Positions 1 to 13,800 are shown, numbered from the stretch's first letter. The stretch: 64,000 bases of DNA from Ananas comosus (GCF_001540865.1 NC_033625.1:13376494-13440493); one strand, 5' to 3'. The notes: a model not told the origin generated them from the letters alone. Made by a program: numbers and translations.

Positions 1-2471
1 GCAACAACCGACAACAGTCAACATATACTAAGATAAAAGCACTGATCAACTAGGTCAACCAAAACAAAGTACGAGAACCGACCAATCAGGTCCGAAACAA
101 AGTACGAGAACGACCAATCAGGTCACCGAAACAAAGTACAAGAACCGACCATCAGGTCACCTGGTATCACATATGGATAAACTACTCTAACTCCTACACA
201 TGATACTAAGCATAGAAACATATGAGTACAGTATAATAGAAAACAACGGATGCAAGCTCAATGCGATAGTAACAATAGAAGGTAAGGTAAGAAACCATCA
301 CCAAGCGTGTACCACTGTACCGACGTCGGATCGAGTACCCACCTATACAAAGTCTGGATCAGATCTCACGACGGCGCGGGAACAGAGCAACCGGACCTAC
401 GAAGAGTCCCAAGTATCAGAAGGAAACCCTAATGTCAGCAACTATATAAAATCCCCAGACAAGGAACCACCGGGAATCGTTCCAAGACGATTGCCGAATC
501 ACAATCGGGTGTCCCGAATATCGCACCGGGGCTTCGCCGGGGTCCACTAATTGTCCCAGAACTCCCCAACTCCAACTGGGGATCAAACCGCTGCCACTAA
601 TACTCTTATATAACCCACATTGGCAGCAGCGCACCACACTTCGCTCGGAACAAACATCGTTGACTAAACGTCTCGAACCGGTCCCGAAAGTGTCTGTTTT
701 GACACCGGGACCACCAGTCGCTCACCCGTCGTTCTGAACCCCGAAATGACACGGGTGACCTGCCAGAAGGCTTAGCGACATCACAACAGATCCCGAGGCA
801 CCGTCGGATAAAAACCGAACTAAGATCGCGTTCCGTCGACGAATTTTGCCGTGAAACGCCCCAAACAAGGTTTTCGATCTCCGCAGTGGCTTGGGGCCTT
901 GAGATTAGTCCAGAGTTACCCTCAGCGTTTACACGCTGTCCCAGTGACCGAGTCGAAGTTATAAGCAAGAGAAAGCACAAACATGAACCTAAAATCTATC
1001 CATTTTATGCGATTTTCGACATTTTTATGGCCCGATCTTGCGATACGGGTTCGTTGAGTCAACCGTCTACCGCTGATAGATTTCAGCGTGCCGGAGATCG
1101 TGCTCACCATTCGGAGCACATTCGGCGACTGCGGTGGGCGCACAAGCGACCGCGCGAAGGTCAGCGAAGCAGCGCGCACCGCAGGAGTCGGGTCCCGAGA
1201 ACCAAGGCATCTCAGGGCTCGACGGAAGTGAGCACGATGTTCAGCACGACCTAAGGATCATCGTGCTCATTCCGGAGGTCAAAAAGACCATTCGAATAGC
1301 CGGAAAAGTCACCGGAAAGTGGGAAAACAGTGCTGGAATGCATAAATGGACACTCACAGATGGGGGAGCTAGGGTTGGCCGCCGCGTATTTCGGCGGCCG
1401 GGCGGCCGGCGGGAGGGTGACCAGGGGGGCTCGGGGAACTCCACGTCAGGCGGCGCAGGGCGGCGAGGTGCGGCGGCGCGTACGGAGCCGCTAACTCCCT
1501 TGTCGGTTTGCTGTTTTCCAACAGCTGCGGCGGCGACGCGGCGGCCGGGCTGGTCGGGGCGGTCGGGGATGATGCTAGGGTCGAGGCTGGTGTGCCGAGC
1601 TTGCGTCAGCGGGGGGCGCGATGCACCGGCGTGAAGGTGGCCCGCGTTCGCCTACAGCACCAGGCGGCGGCAGTGGCTCCTGCGGCGACCGGCGGCCCTC
1701 GAGGTGTGGCGGGGTCGGGCGGTGGTCGCCGGACGGTCGGCGGAGACCGCCCCCGGCCTCGGGAAATGGGCGGCAGGCTCACACACCGACCACAGAGCTT
1801 CGGCCGGGTGGTGTCCCTGGGCCGCAGGCGGCTACGGCGGCTCACGGCGGCGCATGGCGACGGTGGGGGTCGGTCTTCGCGGTGACGGTGCCGGCGGGTG
1901 CCTGCGGTCGGGGCTCACCTCACCCGAGGCCTGGCCGACTCAGGATGTGCTTGGTACTTCCTCGGCCAAGGTGGAGGGAGAGGGAGGAAGGTTGGGAGCT
2001 TGGGGAAGTCATTTCCAGCGACGGCGGCGGCGGCGGCCGCGGACGGGTGCAAGCACGGCGTGGGCAGGGGCCTCCTAGCGGCTGGTGCACAGGGAGGGCT
2101 GAGGTTAGGGTTAGGGATCAAAAACCCTAGGTACACTATATATACATAAGTGCAAATTGCGCAGTAAGTCCTCCAAAAACTCAAAAATTGTAACGAGTCC
2201 TCCCCAGTGCGTGTAAAACGCGAGAATACCCCTCCACGTGCGATCCCACGCAAAACGGTACATAAAATAGTTCGCATCTTTTGCGAAATTACCCATTTTC
2301 CAACACCGACTCTCCTCGATCAACGCTGCGATCTTGCAGATCCGTCCGTCAGATTATTTGTGGCGGATCTGGCATACTCTGGGGTCAGGCTTTTAAAAAA
2401 AAAAAAAAAAAAAAAAAAATTCCAGACGCTTTTCCGCTATGTTTTAAACTAAAAGGGACCCCGGGGCGTGA
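1..2471 (-). mobile_element. Probable long LTR or end of a Gypsy-type retroelement
   Basis: Read on the minus strand the segment begins at 2471 with TGTCACGCCCCGGGG, a start typical of many plant Gypsy LTRs. It continues through a homopolymer at about 2395-2420 and a TATA-like run near 2133-2142, then a strongly GC-rich stretch (about 1370-2090), quite unlike the AT-rich DNA beyond 2471. The left end lies outside the window, so neither a second LTR nor a target duplication can be shown. Open frames in it have no recognisable domain and follow the GC-rich composition. It could instead be an unrelated GC-rich repeat. Confidence 0.45.
58..165. repeat. Short tandem repeat, about 33-34 bp x 3
   Basis: Three imperfect copies of a unit containing ACAAAGTACGAGAACCGACC and AATCAGGTC follow each other with starts about 33-34 bp apart. 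The repeat sits inside the probable retroelement end. Confidence 0.7.
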
Positions 2472-3181
2472 CAAAACCCAAAGCCAAAAACAAAACCAAA
2501 ATCATATAAAAACATACTATATATAAAATACAATTTTTATATATCATTTAAAAATTAATTTAATATTTATATATTAAATAGTCAAATTTAGATTTACAAA
2601 AATTATCTTGAAATACCTATTAGTGTTTTTATTATTGATAAGAGATAAAGGGTAAAATTAATATTTTAAAAATTTAACTCTATTTCAGATGATTTTAATG
2701 GATATTAACTAGTGGAGTGCATTTGTGATAATTTTTAACATGTTGGAGAGTATTCGTGATATTATCAATTTTAAAAAGTTATTGATGAAATTAACAGTTT
2801 CTAGAAGGGCATCAATGAAATTATCCCTATAGTTAAAGGAGTGGTGCAAGGGTAGAAATGGTATTTACACCTTATTCCGTTAGATTCTAACGGTACATAA
2901 CGTGTAGGGGTATTTATGAATTTTTTTAAAATTTAGAAGGGCATTGATATTTTGAATTTTAGAGGGCTATTGATGAAATTTCAGTCTCCTATAGTGGCAT
3001 CTATGAAATTTTCCCTATATTTTAATTGCCCCAGTGCTCTTTGCTAAGTATTTTTATTAAGTTCAGGCAAGTTTTTCGTGCATCTACTTCATTTTATTTT
3101 TATTTTGCATCGTATTAATTATGATGATATACAATAATTCTTCTAATTTGTTATCCCATTCTATCTGTGTCATTTTATTTT
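2472..3181. other. AT-rich intergenic DNA, no gene seen
   Basis: This stretch is AT-rich. It holds no ORF with a recognisable domain and no clear terminal repeats. Its right end includes the left copy of a direct repeat (3092-3164) that flanks the next MITE. Confidence 0.6.
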
Positions 3182-3681
3182 GGAAAAACTTCAAAAACCC
3201 CCCTTGTGGTTTCAATTTTTTTCACTTTAGTACCCTGTGGTTTAAAATGTATCAAATTAGTACCCTGTGGTTTCTCACTTTATCACTTTAGTACCCTGTG
3301 GTTTAAGTTGTATCAAATTAGTACCCTGTGGTTTTGCACTTTATCACTTTAGTATCCTGTGGTTTTAATTTTGTATCAAGTACCCTGTAGTTTTTTAAAC
3401 CATAGGCTACTAAAGTGATAAAGTGTGAAACCACATGGTACTAAAGTTATAAAGTGAAAAACTACATGGTATTAACTTGATACACTTTAAACCACAGGGT
3501 ATTAAAGTGATAAAGTGAGAAACCACAGGGTACTAACTTGATACACTTTAAACCACAAGGTACTAAAATAAAAAAGTGTGAAACCACAGGGGGGTTTTTG
3601 AAGTTTTTTCCTTTTATTTTTATTTTGCATCTTATATATGATGATATATAATAATTCCTGTAATTTGTTATCTCATGCTAT
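3092..3681. repeat. Direct repeats of about 70 bp flanking the foldback MITE
   Basis: 3092-3164 and 3612-3681 are similar copies of a sequence containing TTTTATTTTTATTTTGCATC and TAATTTGTTATC. They flank the MITE at 3182-3611. A normal target duplication would be 2-10 bp. Confidence 0.65.
3182..3611. mobile_element. Foldback MITE built from CCCTGTGGTTT repeats
   Basis: The element opens with GGAAAAACTTCAAAAACCCC and closes with the inverse (GGGGTTTTTGAAGTTTTTTCC region). Both arms consist of tandem copies of a unit containing TAGTACCCTGTGGTTT and TATCACTTT, in opposite orientation in the two arms, so the whole 430 bp can fold on itself. Relatives lie at 59171-59248 (right end only) and 62044-62408. 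No ORF of its own; a non-autonomous element of unknown superfamily. Confidence 0.8.
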
Positions 3682-4193
3682 TTTTGTTAGGGTCATGCAT
3701 TGAGTATGCTTTCACCTTATAACTCCTATAAAATAATGCCTAGAATCTTTCAAGAAAAGATCTGATAGATAATAGATTATCAAAAAAAAAAATTTTGTCC
3801 GATTACCTTGATAAATACAACCACAAACAAAACATAATGCGATATTGGAGAAAACTAAATTAAGTTGTACAGTTTGCTATTATGATAGGCACTATTTTCT
3901 ACCACCAGATATGAAATTGAGATTGAAAATACCATATGAATAGATAAAGTAAAAAAGTAATGTAAAATGTAAGGTTACACCGTGTATAATGCACTACATC
4001 AGTTTATTACATTACATTAATTTTCGATTATTTGGGCGGGCGGTAGCTAGCATCTTATACACTCTGGGATTAGCAACCTCTAATGATATAGCAGCTCACT
4101 TCAATATATACATCTTCTTGAAATGCTCCAAGCTTTCTTTAATATTTAGTAAAAAGTATAGAAGCACTTAATATATCTACATACGTGTAGATT
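3682..4193. other. AT-rich DNA, nothing recognised
   Basis: No domain-bearing ORF, terminal repeat or RNA gene was recognised here. Confidence 0.5.
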
Positions 4194-4338
4194 TACCCGC
4201 CTCGTTTAATTCATTTCGTTTATTTTATTTAGAAATAAATTTAACTGAAAATGTGAATCAACTAGAATTCGAACTTGAGACCTCAGTTAACAACCACCAA
4301 GTCCTTTGCCACTTGCTTTAGAGACGGTCAGTATTTTT
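4194..4338 (-). mobile_element. SINE copy 1 (tRNA-derived, tail lost)
   Basis: The reverse complement reads from a tRNA-like head (GCAAGTGGCAAAGG, A-box position) through a B-box-like TCGAATTC segment to the family body ending GAAATGAATTAAACGAGGC. The terminal TCTCTC-poly(A) tail is missing. Its head is part of a 160-bp tandem duplication (4308-4627). Compare the better copies at 22417, 40281, 40516 and 50904. Confidence 0.7.
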
Positions 4339-4627
4339 CTTATTAATGTTGGAAAATTAAATTCTACGTTAGTTAAAAAGATTGTAATGCATCTGCAGCG
4401 GAGGATGAGAAGCGCCGTTAGGGCTAAGAGGCAGAGAGAAAATTCAGATCCAACGAACACCGGATGCGCCACTTGCTTTAGAGACGGTCAGTATTTTTCT
4501 TATTAATGTTGGAAAATTAAATTCTACGTTAGTTAAAAAGATTGTAACGCATCTGCAGCGGAGGATGAGAAGCGCCATTACGGCTAAGAGGCAGAGAGAA
4601 AATTCAGATCCAACGGACCCCGGATTC
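4308..4627. repeat. Tandem duplication, 160 bp x 2
   Basis: 4308-4467 and 4468-4627 are almost identical; both begin GCCACTTGCTTTAGAGACGG, which is the antisense head of the SINE family. Only a few substitutions separate them. The breakpoint lies inside the SINE head. Confidence 0.9.
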
Positions 4628-6338
4628 GCATCCAAAGCATGAAGCCCATTTGGCTAGAGAACAGCCAGAAGACGACGGCTGAAAAGACTATTAAATCATT
4701 ATTATCTTTTATAATTTGTACTTTATTGTTAAGATTTTCATACATGAATACTATCTTAGCATATAATAGAAGTATAAAAGGATTCCTAGGATGTAAGAAG
4801 TAAACAAGTATGAAGTAAAAATTTAGGGTCGCATATATACCAATTAAAATTTTTTTATTTGAATTAATATAATTATAAAATTATTCTTCTTTAAATTAAT
4901 TAATTTAATAATTAAACTAAAAAAATTCTATAAAAATATAGATAAGTTAACTATTGATTATTAATAAAATATTTTAAATTTACGATAAGCGTAGTTTCTT
5001 AATTACATTCACATATGATTCTATCTTACAAAATTTTAAAAAATATAATAATTATAATCATTTAAAATGATACGGGAGGCTAAATGAGAGGTACAAAGCC
5101 AGGCCCAGATGTTATTTTTTTAGATATAATTTAATTTTATCTTTTAATGTTTTTGTTCTTTGGGTGAAATATTCACAAGTAATAATACTAATTGATCTAA
5201 AAATAAAAAGTCAAAAGAATGTGAGTGGAAATGATACTGAGTAAATTAACCAATAGAATACATCATGCCCGTTCTTGAATCAGTTTATACCAGTTATCTT
5301 TGAATCTATTTGGTATTAAGGATTCTCTAATGCTACTGATCAAAAGAAGTTGATGTGAAAGCACCTCCAAACCAGATGAAAAATGAAAATTTTATAAAGA
5401 GTGTAAAAAAAAGAAGAAGAAAGATTCAAAGCTTTTTATTTTTTAATTTTTTGTTGCAAAAAAAATATTTTTAATGTAATTAAAAACTGCAAACAAATCA
5501 CTACGGGCTACACATTCTTTCACATGAATTTACAACAAAATAATGAGCTATAATACCATATGGTTGGCTAATAAATTAACAAATTTGTAATTTTTACCTT
5601 TTTTATTTTCTAATAATAGATCAATATGTGTTACATAAGGAGCAATTTAGGCAGAGTTCAAATATATACACAATCAATATAACATGCCAATAAATTTTGC
5701 ATCTGATTTTTTTACTAGTACAAATTGTCAAGCCTTTTGAAATATATCCGTAAATTTTGGTTGATTGCACTTGTCAAACGCGTATTCTGCAATGTATCTC
5801 AAATTTCACAACTTACAACTAAAATATACAATTCTATCAAACTTTTTACAATTATCTCATAATTTATCGAAAATTTTTTTAGGCCTGTAAATACAAATAT
5901 TGTAATGTGAGATAATCAAAATAGAGAGAATTGGTAGAGTGTTAATTTTTTACAAAATAATCATTTTCCAAGGTGAGTAATTATCAAATCGAGCATCCAA
6001 AATACCTAGTACAAAATAATTTACTTCAAAACCTTAATCGAAACAACTAGAAATTATAATTATATAAAAAAGCACTTAAATAAAAATATGCTGCCCACTG
6101 ATCTTAATCGATTAATACATTTTCATAATTCTAAATTTTTATAATTTAGATACTAATAATTTTTAACGAGTTTTGATATGAATAGCTTCGACTCTTAAAA
6201 AAAAGCACAAGATTCTAGTTTGATTCGGAGTTGGCCAGCAAATTGTGCATTTCGTTTCTAACTGGCACACCCTCCGTCGTAGCTAAAATCAAGCCATCAA
6301 ATTTTTGGAGCTAAAACTGGGTGCACAATTTGCATTTA
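4628..6338. other. AT-rich intergenic DNA, no gene seen
   Basis: About 1.7 kb of AT-rich sequence with stop codons in all frames. I recognised no element ends, RNA gene or coding exon. Confidence 0.55.
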
Positions 6339-7109
6339 GGGGCCGTTTGGTTGGATGTAGTTGTAAAAACAGTGTAATTAAAAATACATGCAGTTGCAAA
6401 TGCTACAGTTAGTCTATTTGGTTTTATACAGTTGTAACTGCTGCTGCAGTTACATTTCTTCTGTTTGGTAGGCTGCAATTGAGATTTGTATTTATAAATG
6501 CTGTCAAATTTTAGATAGAAATGTGAGATTACCTCTTCTTAAGATAACATACTTATGAGATTATATAATTATTAATTAAGACTTATATATATATTATAAA
6601 ATTATATATGAATTTAATAAATTTTAAATGTAAACATATTATAAATTTGATCGTAACAAAAATTTTTTTAAAAATAAAGTAAATCAATTACTAACATCAC
6701 AGGACTAGAGAGAGAGTAATGAGTGTGATGACTATTTCTGTGTGTGAGAGAGAGAGAAAGAGAGAGACGCACCACCCTAGGACCTATTGTGAAGCACGAG
6801 AATTGAAGAAGCACGAGAGTTGAATAACGGCCGCCGCAAACTCTAGGACCTATTGTGAATAGATATTTTCGGAAAAAAGAAAATAGCAAATGAAAAAATT
6901 AGAGTTTATTTTTTTTGGGTGAGCTAACTCGTGCCCAACTGCTCCAGTTGGTACTAACTGTCTACAGTATCAACTGCAGCAATTGGGCCCGTTCATGTGG
7001 ATGCAACTGCTACAGTTAGGCCTAACTGCACCAAACTAAACAAAAAAGTAATTGATGCATGCATTTCCAACTGCACTGCAGTTGGAAAAGCATGCAACCA
7101 AACTGCCTC
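6339..7109. mobile_element. PIF/Harbinger (Tourist-like) MITE
   Basis: The terminal inverted repeats are GGGGCCGTTTGGTTGGATG at the left and the complement of GAGGCAGTTTGGTTGCATG at the right. They are flanked by TTA at 6336-6338 and again at 7110-7112, the 3-bp target preference of PIF/Harbinger elements. Subterminal regions repeat AACTGCAGTTGCA-like words. No transposase. A diverged relative appears at about 40863-41186. Confidence 0.85.
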
Positions 7110-8739
7110 TTAGTTTTCTGAAAACAATAAAATAACTAGCTTTTCAAGGGCATTAATTATATGTAAAATGTTTTGTGACCTATAAATTGAATTTTAGAGT
7201 TCAAAAAATGCCCTAATTAATGGAATCGGATGGGCAACTTTGGTTATCCCCATTTTACCCCAAATTAAATAACCGCTGTATGTTTATTTCTCTTTTATTC
7301 TTTATTTTTTGTTTTATCTTAATATATTTTATAAATATAACTAATTTGTATTTTAGTCCAGAAATCAATCTGATACTCGAAATTTTCATCTTTAAAAAAA
7401 TTCTATTAACCTTAATAAATTGAAAAAAGAAAATAAATGCATTGAACTTCCAAAGAAGTATTTTTTTTTAAAAAAAAATCTTGCACATATAAGTTGCAAT
7501 ACAAATTGTTTTTGGATAATATATATAAAGTGAGCATTTTTATTAACATTTTATTTATTAAATGTGTAGAGGTCGCCATTAATACGGGTGATCATCCCTG
7601 ACAAACCCGCCAATTGAACTAAATTGTTGGAAATATATTCGCATTAAATATAAAAAAAGAATATTTTCATCAATGTGACGATATTAGTATTTTTTATAAT
7701 TTTAGTTTTCTCCAATATCACATTATGTTTTATAATTATAGTAAGATAGTTTGATGGAAGAAAATTTGCTTTTAGGTGATCAGAAATTTTATTTTTCTTT
7801 CATACCTCGTCATTTTTACTTCTTCGTCAAATTCATTTTATAGATGGTACTGTAAGGTTAAACCATATTTTATACATGACACCAATAAATTTTGCATGCT
7901 TCTAATTACAAACCAGCTGCATGATAAACATTTTCTTTTAAGCCAATACATTTAAAATAATCTTAAGTTTTAATTAGTTGAAATAGATATCGGTTTTGAC
8001 TTGTTTTTTTTTTTAATTCTTGTAAAAAATGAACACTGCATGATCATAATTGCCTCCTACATTTAAATCATTTAGTTCTGCATGAAAAAAAATGTGATTT
8101 TCATGAATCCAGAGATACTGCATGCATTAAACAACTAGCTGGTTTATTAAACACGTAATAGTGAAATACATTTAAACCAATTATTTACTCACAGTTAAAA
8201 AAAAAAGGGAAAAAAGAGAAGAGAAACTTATTCTATTTTTCTAGTTAGCTTAGAGAAAACTATTGGAAGGTGCCGAAGGAAATGCAAAGGCGTATAAGTT
8301 ACTCTAATAGCCGTAGCACCGTAATTTTATAAGATAAAGGAGAAAATATTAAAATACTTTATATTTTTTGGACATTACGCAATACAAAATTGGATTTTTT
8401 TTTTAAAAAAATACATTACGAAACTAGACACTAATGTACTAATTTGATTAATTAGTGCTAGCTCAAATTTATTGATTATAATAATCAAGTTTAAGTTCAT
8501 CTTGCAAGAGATCATCATAAGGTGCACACTATATTTTTTATGTTTGATCACTCCCTAAGTATGGTTTCACATCAAAATCAAGCTATAAAATGATTACATT
8601 AATACTTTCACTCAATCACTTGAATACTAATAATTTTCACCTAAACAATTAATTATAAGTTGTATGTGATATTAAAAAAAATACTAAATTATAATTATGA
8701 TCATCAAATAATTAATAGACAAATAAATAGAGAGAATAT
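7110..8739. other. AT-rich intergenic DNA, no gene seen
   Basis: Low-complexity AT-rich sequence. The longest frame (7220-7423, plus) is hydrophobic because of T-runs and matches nothing I recognise. Confidence 0.5.
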
Positions 8740-9473
8740 CACTATAACAGAATTAGGGGATTGAGCTCCTATACTTGTAAAAGTACCAAGTCATTGGTAC
8801 TTGTAAGTTTTTAGCCATTGAAATTAAAAGATTGCGATCAGGATGACAGTAGTCCCCTAGTATTGAGTGGGTAGTTGGTTAAATAGTATGACCTAACGGG
8901 TAGAAATGATCAAAGAAGTAAATCTAATGGTGAAAAACTTACAAACACCAACTGCTTGGTGCTTTTACAAGCACCATAACCGGACTCCAGAATTAGATTA
9001 TAGGCACACATTTTTAGGACATTTATATAAGCGTCTCATTTATGTCAAAATTTTTTTTAAAAATCTTCTAAGACTTAAATATAAAGCTCAATCCAATCAA
9101 ACATAAAAAATTTCTCTACTCAACCAACCACACCCAGTCCAATCGGCCCGCCATTCGGCCTGATTACCATAAAAAAAAAAATGATCACCATCTTTCCTTA
9201 TCCTCCTTTACCTTCGTAACCGACTAGGTAGGGTTCCGGTAGCTAGAGTTCAGCCGCAAGGATCTCATAGGGACCATAGAGGGCTACGATCGTCACATAT
9301 CCCTCCACCACAGGTCGCTGAAGAAGTGAGTGCCAAATATCAAGGCGACCCTATCTATAGCGACCCCACATATAGCAATATTTTTAAAAAGTGTTGCTAA
9401 TTTAGCCAGCAGTATTTTTTTTAATCTGTACCGATATTTAAAAGTGTAACTATATACTATTTTTGTTGTAGTG
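8740..9473. mobile_element. Non-autonomous CACTA-like element
   Basis: The left end is CACTATAACAGAATTAG and the right end reads TTTTGTTGTAGTG, the inverse of CACTACAACAAAA. The subterminal part contains AATATTTTTAAAAAGTGTTG and TATAGCAA words that recur, inverted, in the element at 62631-63049. Flanking triplets are TAT and TTA, so an exact 3-bp target duplication is not shown. The left part (about 8754-8975) contains inverted TACTTGTAA words of a MITE group also seen at 41848 and 57049. Confidence 0.6.
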
Positions 9474-9921
9474 TTATATGGGCAATGATAAATTTTTAAA
9501 GTACATATTATTATTCTAGTATTGTCTTCTTTTTTTTTTGTAACCTTTCATTATTTATTTTTCAACCATTAAGATTTCTGTTTTTGACAAATTATAATAG
9601 AAATTTTGTAGGGTGTTACCATACAAAGAGTACATACGTCAAAACATGATAGAATGTTACGCTACAAGGCTAATGGTGAAAGAAAAATATGGGATAAATG
9701 GCCCGACAATATCATATACTCGAAAGGTAGGATTGAAAATGTGAGTATTTTGCAACTTAGTATTTTTACTACCCCTCGAACATCTTTAATTGGGGTTAAT
9801 TTTGCATAATGAGTTCATGGCAATAATGGTGCTATTCAAATTTTTATTGCAAATAGTCAGCGGTAATTAACGAAAGCGTGATGAAAAATAATCAGCTTCT
9901 CCCATGGTGAATTAAACCGTG
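9474..9921. other. AT-rich DNA left of the LINE insertion
   Basis: No gene recognised. It ends at the LINE target sequence GGTAAAGAT (9922-9930), which reappears at 20636-20644. Confidence 0.5.
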
Positions 9922-10004
9922 GGTAAAGATTTTTTTTTTTTGAGAGAAGGTAGCATGTTACCGCTTCATTCATTTAGAGAGTGAACTCAGCTACAGGATG
10001 AGAC

Positions 10005-10850
10005 TGTTAAGAATATGCCTTCTTTTGAACCTGGGTTGAGTCAAATTAATTAACCCATTAAGTTGGTTCATAAAATATATCAATTGGTTTTGAAATTGAT
10101 TCTCATTGGCGAAAGATACGTGCTTATCTGTATAAGATTGAACTATATCTTTACCTCGGAAGGATAAAGATATATTAGGATCGCACGTATTAGAAGCATA
10201 GTCGGTTTATGCTTCTCAAGCCGAGTCCAATTGATTGCGGTTGACTTCTTGACCGGGCTAATGCATTATATATATGCATGCGTTGTGAACCGTATTGTGT
10301 GGCCAAAATTAATTAAGTCTTGAGGGCCATACGACAGCAAGAAAAAGGGAGGCTAATTAATTAAGTTCTTGAAGCCTACGGAAGTGCTTCAAGGTGTGCG
10401 GCTTCCGCATGCATGCAACGTCGGATTGTTGTTGGCGGCGGAGCGGCGGTTCTCAACCAATTGCCTGAGCGGTTCGGATTCTTCGAAGCAACGGCATAAA
10501 GGAATTTGGTTAGAGTTTCTATACTTCTCTAATTTGGTCTTCTCGGTTTTACGAAAAGCTTTTTCGGTATTTTTCTTGGAGTTTTCGTTGGAACAAGAAA
10601 TGTGGGATTCACCATAAGGTTCTTGGTTTTTTATCCGGAGAAGACATAAGGTATAAGCTTGTACTTCTATTTCTTCATATAGTGGAATACATCTCTCTCG
10701 CTCTCCCCGTGGACGTAGGCAATTGCCGAACCACGTAAATCTTGGTTTCTTCTTTCTGCATTTATTTCTTTTACCGTTCGGTCGATTTTCTCTATTTTTC
10801 GTGCATCTTTGTTGGTAGCACATGACGGACGATCCATCCGGTTCCCAACA
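10005..10850 (+). repeat. Copia 5' LTR
   Basis: 846 bp, TGTTAAG... to ...TTCCCAACA, followed by the primer binding site. Its last 390 bp match the right LTR at roughly 98 percent by eye; its first 420 bp share only the outer 20 bp and scattered words such as GGCCAAAATTAATTAA with it. Confidence 0.9.
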
Positions 10851-10852
10851 AG

Positions 10853-10864
10853 TGGTATCAGAGC
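10853..10864 (+). promoter_or_regulatory. Primer binding site for initiator tRNA-Met
   Basis: TGGTATCAGAGC lies two bases after the left LTR. This sequence is the standard minus-strand primer site of many plant Copia elements. Confidence 0.9.
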
Positions 10865-10887
10865 GTAAGGTTCGTGCTACATCAGAG

Positions 10888-13800
10888 ATGTCGAAAGTCT
10901 CGTCTTCTAAGTTTGAGGTGGAGAAATTTGACGGTAAAGGAAACTTCGGTCTCTGGCAGAGAAGAGTGAAAGCCCTTCTGGTTCAACAGGGCCTTCATAA
11001 GGCGTTGCTCGGAAAATCGAAAAAGCCGACATCGATGAGCGACGAAGATTGGGAGGATATTGATCTGCGGGCGGTGAATACAATTATATTGTGTCTAGCA
11101 GATGAGGTGATGTATAACGTAATGGATGAAGAAACTACAGTCGGCATGTGGAACAAGCTAGAGAAGCTGTACATGACCAAAAGCCTCTCGAACGTGCTGT
11201 ACCTAAAGCAAAAATTATATGGGCTACGCATGAAGGAAGGTACGGCAATAACGGAACACTTGAACACCTTTAATAAAATTATTGCGGATTTGCTCAGCAT
11301 TAATGTCAAGGTTGACGAGGACGATAAGGCGTTGATTTTTCTTACATCACTTCCGTCGTCCTACAATCACTTGGTGACCACCATACTGTACGGGAAGCAA
11401 ACTCTAAAGATGGAAGATGTTACATCGACACTTTTATCTGAAGAGATCAGGTTGCAGGCGAGTACCGAAGAAAGCAGTGCAGGTTTGGTCGTAAATGATA
11501 CAAGTGGAGGAAGGGGACGATCAAGAGAACGTGATGCAGGTAAAGGAAGATCCCGTTCCAAGTCAAAATCGAAAAAGGTGAAGTGTTACTTCTGTAAGAA
11601 AGAGGGCCACATGAAAAAGAACTGCGAAAAGAGGAAGGCTTGGCTGCGAAATCAGAATTCCTCTGCAGATACGGCGAGCGTAGCCAGTGATTCCGGTCAG
11701 GACGTCTTGACGGTTACAACAGATTCTGACTCTCACGGTGACTGGATATTAGATTCTGGTTGTTCTTATCACATGTCTCCAAACAGGTCTTTATTTGATA
11801 CTTATAAGTCTTGTGAAGGCAGTAGTGTTATGATGGGTAATCGCACTAGCTGCAAGATGGTCGGTATCGGAACAGTAAAAATAAAGATGTTTGATGGTGT
11901 GGTGAGGACGTTAACGGATGTGAGACACATTCCGGATCTCAGGTTAAATCTTATATCACTTGGTACTCTTGACTCTACTGGCTGTTCTATTAGCATTTCA
12001 GGTGGAGTCGTCAAGGTTAAAAAGGGTGCCATGGTCGTCATGAAGGGAGAGAAGAAAGGGAATCTGTACAGGCTGATCGGCGAGTCGGTGATTGGAGGCG
12101 TTGCGGTAACATCCTCAGAAGATCATGATGCTGATGATACGGAGCTCTGGCACATGAGACTAGCCCACATGAGTGAAAGAGGGATGTTGGAACTGCATAA
12201 AAGGGGAGTACTCAAAGGTATTAAATCCTGTAAACTTAATTTCTGCAAATTTTGTTTATTTGGAAAACAGAAAAGGTTGAGTTTCAGGACCTCCAGTCAT
12301 AAAAGTAAAAGTATACTTGAGTATATCCATGCGGACGTGTGGGGACCGGCTCCGGTGACTTCGAAAGGTGGTGCGCGATATTTTATTACATTTATCGATG
12401 ATTTCTCCCGTAAGGTTTGGGTATTCTTCATGAAGGAAAAGTCTGAGGCATTTATAAAGTTCAGACATTGGAAGAATGAGGTGGAGAAACAAACTGGGAA
12501 GCAGGTCAAGGTTCTTCGAACGGACAATGGTGGAGAGTTCACTTCTCGGGAGTTTAAGAAATTCTGCAAGGATGAAGGTATTGTACGTCATTACACGGTT
12601 CCAGGTACTGCACAGCAGAATGGGGTAGCAGAAAGGATGAACCGGACATTGCTAGAACGTGCCAGATCCATGAGGTTATGTGCAGATTTGCCAAAGGAGT
12701 TCTGGGCTGAAGCAGTAGATATGGCGTGCTATATTATTAATCGATCTCCCGCCACAGCAATCGAACTCAAAACACCGGAGGAAGTATGGACAGGTAAACT
12801 TGCAGATTATTCCTCCTTACGGGTCTTTGGTTGTCCTGCTTATGTCCATATCCAGGAAAATCAGCGCACAAAATTAGATTCGAAGTCAAAGCCCTGCATA
12901 TTTCTTGGGTACGATATGGGTGTTAAAGGATACAAGCTGTGGGACCCTATCGCCAAGAAGAAGGTGATTAGCAGGGACGTAGTTTTTGACGAAAAAGCTA
13001 TGCCGCGTAAGGATCATCAGGAGGCTCAACGTGAAGAACAGTCAAAAACTACGCAGATCCAGGTGGAGCGGCAAGAGGGTGTAGATGATCAGGTGGAGCA
13101 GCCCCACTATCAGGATGATCATGGTACACAAAGCGATCCGATTGAAAGCACTTCGGAGGAGCCCTACTCTATCGCTAAAGGAAGGGAAAGGAGACAGATT
13201 CGTCCACCTTTACGGTACAGGTTGGAGGATATAGTATCTTATGCCTTATTAATTACATCAGATGATCCCACTTCCTATCAGGAGGCGATGCAGGACAGAG
13301 ATAGTGGCAGATGGATGGCGGCTATGACAGAAGAGATGGAGTCTCTACAGAAGAATCAGACATGGGATCTGATTCCATTACCGGAAGGGAAGAGATCTAT
13401 CGGTTGCAAGTGGATCTACAAAAAGAAGCAGGGTGCAGATGGAGAACCAGAAAAATTCAAGGCGCGGTTAGTAGCCAAGGGCTATGCGCAAGTAAAGGGA
13501 GTTGATTTCAATGAGATTTTCTCACCGGTGGTAAAACATGCGTCAATCAGGATGCTTCTAGCGATGGTGGCTATGTTTGATTTAGAGCTTCAGCAGCTTG
13601 ACGTTCGAACCGCATTTCTTCATGGGGATCTAGTAGAAGAAATTTATATGGAACAACCTCAAGGTTTTGTTCAGCCGGGGAAGGAGAATCTGGTGTGCAA
13701 ACTGAAAAGATCTCTCTACGGGTTGAAGCAGGCACCGAGGCAGTGGTATAAGCGGTTTGACGGGTTTATGATCGAGCATGGTTATAGCAGAAGTTTATAT

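Noticed and set aside
2100..2118. Telomere-like TTAGGGTTAGGG
   Set aside because: Only about two units (GGTTAGGGTTAGGG); a common short motif, not an interstitial telomere array.
200..2149. Numerous overlapping ORFs in the GC-rich left end
   Set aside because: They occur on both strands in several frames, are low-complexity (Arg/Gly/Pro-rich) and match no domain; a GC-composition artefact.
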